Translations under genes and position numbers: made by a program
Notes under the pieces: model-generated
The model's database searches: none
What the model was told of the DNA's origin: nothing
What the model saw: only the letters and a program-made list of their open reading frames with translations
Assembly: GCA_034336665.1 (NCBI GenBank)
Contig: CM067589.1
Location: 2,943,290 to 3,007,289 of the forward strand
Length of the DNA stretch: 64,000 nucleotides
Reading direction: 5' to 3'
From: Luscinia megarhynchos
Taxonomy: Eukaryota; Chordata; Aves; Passeriformes; Turdidae
Shown: positions 55,001 through 64,000 of the stretch, piece after piece
Layout: every line of letters starts with the position of its first letter
Position numbering within the stretch: the first letter of the stretch is position 1

Positions 55001-58000
55001 CATAGTTGCTTCTGTGGCAGAACTCAATAAAAACATGCAAGAAGATATTTTCATAGAATGTTTCTGGAAGAAATGGACTCAATGAAGAAGCACTGACATT
55101 TTTTATTTATTTCTCTATTAGAAACCTTGATGAAAATGTAACAGTAATTTCATCTTTTTTACCCTTTATGTTAATATTTATGGAACTATAACTAAGTTTA
55201 CAGGAGAGTAATGTAAAAGTTCTATGTAATTGTTAAAGGAATAATTGGATTAAAGCATATAATTACTGTGTAAACAACATAATTACAGGACCAGTCGGGC
55301 AGGTAGGGTAACATTCCTTTCTGTATAGCACAACCTTCTGTGCCTGGTACCATTTTCAAAGAGCCCAAGCAAAGGAGCCTTTTGGGGTATGACATCACAG
55401 AATGCAGATCAGCTGGACACAGGGATGGCTCTGCTTGTCCCCTGGTCGAAGAACTCTCCTGGGCTGGAAGGGGGTCAGCCAAAGGCAGCTGCACCTACCC
55501 CTGAGCAACCCCTGTGTTTTATTCTCTGCTTTAATAACCCACAGACACTGAGCAGGACGTTTGGGCCAGTGTTAGGTAATAACTGCAAACACCAGATCAA
55601 GCGAAACCAGCATGTTCCAAACAGTGGAATTATAAATGTGGGAATAACAGAGAGCACTGAGTGCAGCTCTAGAGAATTCAGAGTAGTATGGCTTTTGAGA
55701 ATTATATAATTACTGTGCTTAGGATTTTGCAAGAATGAGTAATTTTCCCTGACTTTACCGACCATTCTTTTTAATCTTGATCCTTCAAGAATTTGAGATT
55801 TGTTTTGTTCAGGTTAGCCTGTTCTGGGTGACTCTGCTTGAGTTTAGGGGGGGTGGACAAGGGGGCCTAAAGAGATCCCTTCCAACCCTCAACCCCTCTA
55901 TGCTTCTTTGAGTATGGGAAATGATATGTTCAGAACTGAGGAAAAAGCCTGTGATGACTAAAACCCGGCAGCACTCTGTGTATTTATACCCAAGTCTTTC
56001 TGAGAACATTTCTGTCCAATATGTCAGTTATTATTAGCTGTGTATGACAGATGGGTGGGAGAGACTCCAGCAATCTGTTCTCTCTGAAACCCCAGTGTAA
56101 TTGGTAAAGGCAGACACAGACTTTTTGCCTCACCTGACTCTCATTGGCCGCTCAGAAACAGGATTGGGTCCTGAATCATCAATCCTACTTACAGATTGTG
56201 GGTCTTACTCAGTTAATTACATGGTAGTAAAGATTAGCGCGATAGGATTTTACCAAGTGGAACTTTTTCTACCTCCTCATGGTCTTTCCTCCTGAGGATG
56301 TGCTCTTCTCTCAAGCCTTCAATTTCCATTTCCAGATCTGTGGTAATGATGGTCATGCCGTCGAGCTCCTTGCGCAGGTTCTCCACATCCAGCTGCACTC
56401 CCTGCCTGCGACACTTCTCGGCTTCGTATCTTTATGAGCAAAGAGAGGACACAACGTGCGTGTTGAGAACTGCCCTGCTCAGGCTCTTGTATAAGGAGAA
56501 CTAGGCTTGTTAGTCTCTGTAGGGAACTAGAGGGAACAACCAACCAAAGGAACCAATTCTGTTTCTAATATACGTTATTTAAATATTTTTTCAATAGTTT
56601 TAACAACAAAATGAGTTTTATTAGTTTTCCTTTATCCCTCATAACTCCTTATATGGTAGGAAATAAAATTTCTTTTTTTCACTTCCCTTTTTTCATGTTA
56701 ACATTTACCAGGTTATGAAAACTTTGAGAATACAATTCCCTGAAAACAGTATCAGCAAGCACTGATTGCTGTAGTTTTTCCAAAATGGTAACTTTTTGAG
56801 TCCTTCAGAAAAACAAGAAAAATGTGATGGAAGCCAGCTAACATTCCTCTCTAACCTCCTGCAGTGTCTGTAGTGAGCCGAGGGCAGGGAGATGCTGCTC
56901 TGTCTTCCCTTGGGCATGGGAAGCACTTTTGCTCAACATTTCTCCCTTTAACTCCATGTTTTGTGGGCTCTAGTGGTGCTTCTTCACTCACCCAATAAAT
57001 TCAGTCTGAGTCTCATCTCTCAGTGTAGTTCCACTGGTTCCTTTTGTGACACTATTAACTGATAATGAAAGACTGGCAGTGCTCAGGGTTTCCAAGTTTG
57101 TCACAATTTTTCCAAAAGCTGTGGTATTTTTTTATAGCTGATCACCAGCTGCTAGAAATAAGACAAATCTTCCTAATTCCTAAGAAGTCACTTACAGAAG
57201 TGTCAAATCCTTTCCTTTGGAAAGACCTGCCTGAAAGTGTTCTGTACAAATATTTTGTCTTTTTAGTTGATCTGAGAACTCTCTTTCAATGTACTAAAAA
57301 TCAGACTGTGCTGGGAGCCAGTGATGCACCAGCTCAGTTACTCTGTACAACATCCACAGTGTGCTTCCAAAGCAGAAGCTACACAAGGACAGGTGCTCCC
57401 TGCAGAGCTGGGCACAAGAGGTGATAAGTCCAGGAAATAGATTTGGGCTGGACTGGGAAGTGCAGTACTTAGAGGGGGTAATTTGTAATCCCAGATGACA
57501 GTTTTAAGTGCCTTTTGTCACAAGCATCAAGTGTCTGCTGTCAAACCTGCTCGTCAGGACCTGCACTAAGTATCATAAACAGAGTGACTCAAGGCTCTTC
57601 AGAAATCATTTGTGGGTTTTACATACTTTTGGTTTTTTTCCCGTGTTCACATTGTTTTTATTAATCTAGTATCAGCAGAAAACCTCAGTAAAATAACTTC
57701 CCTATTGGATTAGCAAGAAAAAGTAATGTTTAGTTTAATCTTCTTTCAAATCTATGAGGAAGCCAAAGAAGAGCTTACTTGAGCCTGAAGTCTTCAGTTG
57801 CCATGTTAGCGTTATCAATTTGTAAAAGGATGCTGGCATTGGTGATCTTGCTGTCCTCAATCTGGAAAACAGAGAATCCAACAGGAGGGTTGGTGTTGCC
57901 ATGGGGTGACTGTAAATAATCTGTGCTGGTTTAGCCTCTTTGCTGCTCATAGGAAGCATCTAAATAGTGGAATTCCCATGCTAAGGAGACCATAGGAATA

Positions 58001-61000
58001 AAAGCAGTTCAGTTTCCTGATTCACCTAGAAGTTTTGCAATTTTTGTCCATAATCTTATTTTACTTTTTTTCTTACTTTTTTTGAGGGTGGGAGGAATCA
58101 TCTTATTCCTGGCCAGGCAGAGGGTATGAATTCCATTACACAAACTTCACAGTCTATTACAGAACAATAGTCCTTGCCTTCCTCTGGTTTTGAGAGCGGA
58201 TTCTGATCCTGTTCAGCATTGCTGACAAAGCTGCCTTGGGCATCTTTAGGGCAAATTTCAGTAAGAACCATTAAGCTGTGTCTGACTACAATCAAAATAC
58301 TGGAGTTAATGTCATGCTAAAAAGTAGCCTGTGCATGAACACCCTGCTGAGCTGGGGTTGTGATGCACAGCAGTGATGGTGGCAGCCACTCACTGGCAGG
58401 ACCCTCAACCCACCACAGGCTTCAGCAATTCCACTGGCTTCTGGTTGTTGTGGTCCATTCAATTATGCACCTATAGCTGCTCTGATTCAACCAGCAGCAT
58501 GGAGTGATTGATTCAGGTGTCTGATTTTGCTTTGGGATTTGAAAATCACCCTGAAAAGGTGCAGGATGAAGCACAATTTAATTTCTTTGCTCCACTCAGC
58601 ATGCACTAGAAAGGCTCATGTGTCCCTGATAACATGGAATAGATTTAACTATAGCTCTGAATGCAAAAAGCTCAGTATTCTCTGCCAAATCTTTGAAATA
58701 ACTCCAACAGGCACTCATACATAGTTTTCAGGAAATCGTAAATGCAGGGCATCGTGTCCTTTTCTAACACAGAGGAAAGAGAAGTGTGGTTGCCTTCCCT
58801 CAGCATCCACAGAGCAAACCAAGGGGCACTGTAGCTGTAAAGTCATTTACAGAGCTCTCAACAACCTTGGAGTAAATTTTCCACACCTCAATGAATCACA
58901 AAGAAACAAGGAAATGACAGAATTCTCCTGAAGTGTCAAAGGTTCACCTCTACAGTAAAGAAGAAGGTGCTGTGGAGTGTTTAACTAATCTGCTAACAGC
59001 CTGTGCATTCCTGGGCAATTAGCAGCACACCTCGGATACTGCCCTGGGACACGATCAAGGCCAGCTCAAGAACTATAACAATGCCCTGCATGCGTGGCTG
59101 CCTGGAATTTGGTGACAGAGAAGAGGCAATTCTTGAATCCAGCCTTGTAGAATGTACAAGACAAGGAGAAAACAACAAGAGTTCTTCAGCTTTCTGCTGT
59201 GTACAGAATTGCTGTGGCATTCTCTGTGTGATCTGAGCACTGGTCAGTGCTTTGCCCACTGCTGTGGTCATTCTGCAGCCAGCAGGGGATCTCACATGTG
59301 CCACTTATCTCTTTACAGTCGCACAGAATTCCTTACTGCATGCATCATGAACATGGCTGTGTCTCTGGTACCAGTCTGCAAACTGTCAGCTTCATTAGGA
59401 ACTCACACATTATTATATAGGAAATACACTCCAATTTCTTCTCAAAACAGCCTTCCCAAGAAGGCTTCCTGCACTGACTTTACCTGTCATTTCTCATGTC
59501 CTTTGTCCCATCTCCTGGAACGCTCTGTGGATCACTTTGCTTATTTAGCAGCACAAGGTGATGAACAAGACAGTTACCTGAAGAACAGGTGCTATTTCAT
59601 TGTGTATCTGGGCTAGGATGGAATCAGGCTGGAACAAGGCTTTTCCCAAAACTTGTTGCTCCATCAGGCATTCATCCTGAATTCAGGTATCCAGGAGAGT
59701 GTGGTTAAAAAATATAGGATCCAAATGATTATATGCCTCCAAGTTCAGACAGGCAGTGTATCATAGACATTGTGGATTATTGGATATAGGACCCTAAATT
59801 TAGTCTAAATTCGTTTCACCTTTTAAATTAACATTTAATTAATTTAATTATGGTTAATAATCAGATGCTGTATTTTCACTCATTTTACTGGCAGACATGC
59901 TGTTAATTGCAATATTTTATAGAGAAAGTAAAAATTCTGAGTTCAATCACTGAATTATCACCTGTAAATGATCCTTTCCTGGCCTTTCCTTCCACATCCA
60001 GGACAGTCACCAGCCTCCAGGTGTCTGTTGCCAGGGACAGCTGTTTAAGGGGTGAGTGTTAAAAATAAGCACTTTGGGTACAACCTATTCAGAAGTGAGG
60101 GCTTTAAATGATGCTGGCCCAACCAGCATCATGGTTTTATGCTTACTGTCTTCGTAAATCTTTCTGATTTGCTAATTCCAAATCAACCTGAACACATACA
60201 TGTTCTTGATGAACAAGTTTTTATTTCTCTTTTTGTTAAAAGGAAAGTGACCAAGTGCCAGGTCTGGGGATGGTGACCTTTCTTTATCCTTAAAACAGAA
60301 GTGGGTGATGACAGTTCTGGCTCTCTGTACACAGGCTGTGGTCCGAGCACTCATCTACTGCCTGGAGGCAACACTTTTAGCTGTGAGCTGGAGTTTGATT
60401 AAGTCCTTGGCCCCAATCAACAAAGATGTAAATTAATACCATTTCCAAGCCTTTTCAAAAATAATTTCTCAGGATCTTGAGAATGCCAAGTATTATAAAA
60501 AGTGAAGCGCAAATGACAACATTGCTTTTGGAAGAGCTTTGGGTTTTGCCCCATATGGGTATGTAAAGTTAATTACACTGATTAGTCACACATGGTTACA
60601 GTGCTAAGGATGTTCATTATGAATACAGATTAATATTATGCTTAAATTTGAAGACACGTGAGTTTGGGAGATTGAAAGAGTTACTGTTGAACATTAATAT
60701 TAACTACTGGCAGGAACCAGAAATTCTCCTTTTAATTATAGTGAAAACATCCACAAGGAATTTGTCACTGCTATTTTCTTAATTACAATGAAGTATTTTT
60801 CCATCTGATTACATAAGCTCATTGGTCCCAAAACTCCTGTAGTTTCATTGTCTGCTACCGCAGGAATCAAAGAGCTGGAATGCCCCAGTCTGTCTGGAGA
60901 CAGCGGCAGCAGAGGCAGGCTCTGCACTCCTCCTGCTTTGTAATTTGCTCAAGACCTGTGCAGTCAAAAAGACCAAGTTCTGCCAGCTGCAGTTACTCAA

Positions 61001-61695
61001 ACCCCAGTTTCAGTTCAGAAAGGAACACTTGGCAGCACACAGATCCCTTTATTCTGCCAGTCTCTGCAGAGTCCCCCTCACCCCCTTCCAGCTTTCTTGT
61101 ACGCAGTCTCCTCCTTGTGAACACAAAGAATGTTTATGCCCAGGTGCTGGAGCTACCTTCCTGAGGATTTCTAACATTTCAAAGGTTTTATTTAACTTCT
61201 TTAAAGGAAAGCCATCAGCATAAAGGAGAACCCCAATTCCTTAGAAGAGCACAGAATGACACAGTCCCAGCTCTGACTTACCTGTCTTTGCATGTCAGTG
61301 ACGTTTTGCTCGTACTGGTTGAAGTCATGCCTCTTTCCATGAGACTTTGTCCTGTGCCACTCTAGGATGCAGCTCTCCAGCTGAGCGTTGGCTGCTTCTA
61401 GGGCACGGACCTTGTCCAGGTAGGCAGCCAAGCGCTCATTCAGGTTCTGCATAGTCTGTTTCTCATTCCCACCCAGGAAGATGCTTTCCCCATAGTGCTC
61501 GCCGAAGCCTCCCCAGGGTGCCCCTCCTGCAGCCAGCCAGAAGGGTCTGGCGGAGGAGAAGGAGGGATGTGTGCTGCTGGCACCACCATCTGCACTTGAC
61601 GCTCTGTAAGAAGTTCCTTGCTGGGCCAAACCACACCCTGAACTACCCCTGAGGGACCCAGAAAAAAACTGGAAAGGGCCTTGGCTGGTGCTCAT
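52055..61695 (-). CDS. KRT23: KRT23, divergent type I keratin
   Basis: Eight exons (minus): 61282-61695, 57779-57861, 56273-56429, 54667-54828, 54450-54575, 53491-53711, 52790-52815, 52055-52158. They total 1293 nt, encode 430 aa, and all junctions are GT-AG and in phase. The head (1-78) starts [11 protein letters not shown]. The rod (about 79-387) holds [48 protein letters not shown] and [18 protein letters not shown]. These are KRT23 traits (human 422 aa). The rod end reads TYRLLLEGN instead of the usual TYRRLLEGE. Exon 7 is only 26 bp, and the tail ends [13 protein letters not shown], lacking the usual acidic EVEE-type ending. Intron 1 is 3.4 kb, so the gene spans 9.6 kb against 3.3-4 kb for its neighbours. 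Upstream in-frame ATGs (61884 and others) were not chosen because a TATA-like box lies at 61771-61776. Confidence 0.93.
53416..53441. repeat. AAAC/AAAT tetranucleotide microsatellite
   Basis: ATAAACAAACAAACAAATAA-type simple repeat in the KRT23 intron between the exons at 52790-52815 and 53491-53711. Confidence 0.8.
55815..55915 (+). mobile_element. CR1 LINE 3' fragment (degenerate)
   Basis: The plus strand reads GGGTGACTCTGCTTGAG, then a G-run with a TGGACA core, then GAGATCCCTTCCAACCCT-CAACC and a CTATGCTTCT-type end. These are the successive landmarks of an avian CR1 3' terminus. It sits in the KRT23 intron between 54828 and 56273. Confidence 0.72.
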
Positions 61696-61770
61696 GCTTA
61701 GCTCTGTGTGAATCGAACCCCAGGTTTGGCTGTCTAGCACTGAGCAGCCTCTTCGCCTTCCCTGAGCAGC

Positions 61771-61776
61771 TTTATG
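61771..61776 (-). promoter_or_regulatory. TATA-like box (CATAAA) of KRT23
   Basis: GGCATAAAGC on the minus strand, 76-81 bp upstream of the ATG at 61695. This is the same spacing as the TATAAA boxes of KRT12 and KRT20, so it probably sets the start site near 61741. Confidence 0.5.
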
Positions 61777-61779
61777 CCT

Positions 61780-64000
61780 TTTCCTGTGGGAGTTTCCCTT
61801 CGATGAATGACTACAGCAACAAGATTGTGTCATCACGAAACGTGCTTCCTCTTGGTCAATTCTGAAGCATTTATGAGCCTGCACGCTGTTGTTGTTTGGA
61901 ATCAGCTACATACCGGGTTGCTTTCCTTTCGCTTGTTTGGGTTTTTTTTTCTTTTTCTTTTCATATGATAATAGTGAGGTGTGGCCAAAATCCGTAGGTG
62001 TGGAACAGGATCAGCTCTGCCTCAGACTTCTCTCTAACCCTGTAGTTAGTATGTTATGTTTTCCTGCTCATGAAGGGAATAAATGGGAAGCTGGGGCAGG
62101 AATGGGGCTCTGCAGATACTTTCTGTGGTAATTCTCAGGCTGTAGAATTACAGAAACCTGTGGATCCTCAAATCTGTGGATTCTCAAATGCAGTGCGTCC
62201 TATCAGCTGTCAAAACAGCTTCAGCCTGTGGCAGATGTGAGGCTTTCATGAAGTCATCCAGCTTCTAAACTAAAAAATCTCCATTCCAGAGTCCGTAATG
62301 CCCAGCTGTTCCTTTCTGCTGCCCATTTCCAGGGGAAATACATGAGAATTATATACTTTTATACTGATTTTCTCATGATCTGAGGTGCAGTCCTGTTTCA
62401 GTGGTCGTCTCAATGGGCAGCAATGCGAAGATTTCTTGCTGTTGCCAGCATTAATACTAAGATATTTATCTTAGTTATTGAAAATATTTACACTATGAGT
62501 TTGTAACAGCACTCAAAAGATTCAAGAGATTATTTAAAGCTACCAGCCGTAAAAATTGACCTGGCAATCATGCAGGAATAGTCTTTCTCAAAAGTCTCAG
62601 TAGCTTTCTGTCAAACTGTACCCATCAAACAGGGGAAGGTCAAGGGTGGCTGTTGCAGACTGTCCTGTTCCTCACCCTGGTATGGGTGTAGATTGGGGAG
62701 TGGTCCCGTGATAACTGCTGGGTTTAGTGGGTTTGCCTTATCTTATTCTAGTTCATGGCTGAGGGATGAGACAGAGGAGGAAAATTTGGGAAAAGGCAGG
62801 AAGCTGAGCGGGCACAGGCTCTCCCAGAAATGCTGCAGCTGCTTTCCTTACCTGGTAAAGGCTGACCCCCTTCCCCAGGGTGTGCCCTGGCCCTGCTGCT
62901 CATCCTGCCTGGTGGGGAGGACCACATGGAGCAGAGTTACACTATCCTGTGTAAGGGGATGTGTTTTCCCTGTTTGTTTCATTTGGAAGGCTGCAGCAAT
63001 AAGAAGTTGTTGCATTTCAGCTCCCCTGGTACCTCCTCATTCCCGAGGGAGCAGGATTGGGGCTCCTCCTTGTGGCTCGGGCTCGGCTCTGCTCAGCACC
63101 TGCTCTTTCCTTTTCCCCAGCTCCCTTTACACTGAGCACATGCTCCTCTTCCTGCCTCAGACACTTCCTTCTGTAGAAATCCTGTTCTTTCTAACTATTT
63201 GGGGAAAGAAATCACTGAAAATTGGGTTTTCCAGTGAGTACAAAGTTTGGCTCTCCCCAAATATTCTGGTTACCGCCACTATCCATCACTGAAGTCTGGG
63301 GTCAGCCCTTCTGCTGGGAAGGGAGATGAACTTGAAGCATCACACAAAAACTGAGGCTCTAACTTGAAATAAAAAAACCCTAATTATAATAGAACTGATG
63401 ACATCTGGAAGATTTTGCCAGATCTGAAATTTCAGATTGAATTTTCAGTTTAGCAAGCTGGTGTCTATGAACTATCACACCAAGATGGAATTACACATGG
63501 ATGTACAGAATAGAATGTGAAATAAAATGAATCCTCTGTTTCACCTGAAATGACTCTATGGCATTCCTACCCAACCTGGCAGTGAGGCTGGCAATGTGAG
63601 ACACCACAGAGCCTCAGTCCTGAGAATATCGTGGAATTACCACATCATAAAAACCAGAATTGTATTTTATCTTGCAATTAATCCAAAGTAAAGGTGATCT
63701 GGGACATGGAAAGTGCTTCCCCAGAAACTCAGCCTTTCCAAACTGGAACAAATGCCATGCAGTTTTCATCTACACATTTTAAGGATCAATGAAAAAGACC
63801 AAACACCTTAAAACACTGACATGACTGTTTGTCAGGCTGCAGTGCTGAATTTGGGATTAGCCACCTCTTTAATCCAGAACAGAGAATGGAAGTGACACTC
63901 AGAGTAAGGAAATGAATGAACTGTTGTCAGCAGATGGCACCCTTGGATGGGGACTGCTCTGCTCCTGGGAGATGGGTGCTGCCCCACAGTCCCAGCTTGC
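61780..64000. other. upstream of KRT23, no gene seen
   Basis: About 2.2 kb to the window edge. It contains the KRT23 upstream region. A 199-codon plus-strand frame at 62693-63292 has no recognisable domain and I do not call it a gene. Confidence 0.5.

Noticed and set aside
61696..61884. 63-codon N-terminal extension of KRT23 from the ATG at 61884
   Set aside because: It runs across the TATA-like box at 61771-61776 and is not like a keratin head.
62693..63292. 199-codon plus-strand frame upstream of KRT23
   Set aside because: No domain; composition and opposite orientation give no support.

Overview
This is a vertebrate nuclear DNA window, most likely from a bird. Genes are split by GT-AG introns. 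Two intergenic pieces match the 3' end of the avian/reptilian CR1 LINE (about 1185-1420 and 55815-55915). The gene order corresponds to the SMARCE1 side of the type I (acidic) keratin cluster (human 17q21.2). I reconstructed five protein-coding genes by hand. All are on the minus strand, and each gives a continuous reading frame across consistent splice sites.

Layout from left to right. 1-5.5 kb is intergenic or downstream sequence with one CR1 piece, a CRE/AP-1 motif pair and no supportable gene. About 5.5-21.06 kb is SMARCE1: 10 coding exons, 412 aa, with a noncoding first exon in a CpG island. 21.49-21.81 kb is a 7-copy, 48-bp minisatellite just upstream of the SMARCE1 promoter. 22-25.6 kb is AT-rich intergenic DNA. 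25.75-30.98 kb is KRT222 (6 coding exons, 280 aa, headless keratin-like). 32.95-36.27 kb is KRT12 (8 exons, 523 aa). 38.19-42.16 kb is KRT20 (8 exons, 434 aa). 42.3-51.6 kb is a gene-free gap with one isolated CpG cluster. 52.06-61.70 kb is KRT23 (8 exons, 430 aa). 61.8-64 kb has no recognised gene.

How the genes relate. SMARCE1 is a chromatin-remodelling subunit and simply flanks the cluster. KRT12, KRT20 and KRT23 are type I intermediate filament proteins, which pair with type II keratins encoded elsewhere. All three share exon lengths 83/157/162/126/about 221 bp for exons 2-6, a tandem-duplication signature. KRT222 keeps only the coil-2 part of that exon set. In the mammalian order, KRT24, KRT25-28 and KRT10 lie between KRT222 and KRT12; none is seen here.

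No new defence, mobile or regulatory system was found. The most interesting points are the contracted keratin order, the altered helix-termination motif in KRT23, the strongly conserved non-keratin tail of KRT222, the in-register 48-bp repeat beside the SMARCE1 CpG island, and the lone CpG cluster between KRT20 and KRT23. Gene names and comparisons with human proteins rest on my recall of those families, not on a database search.
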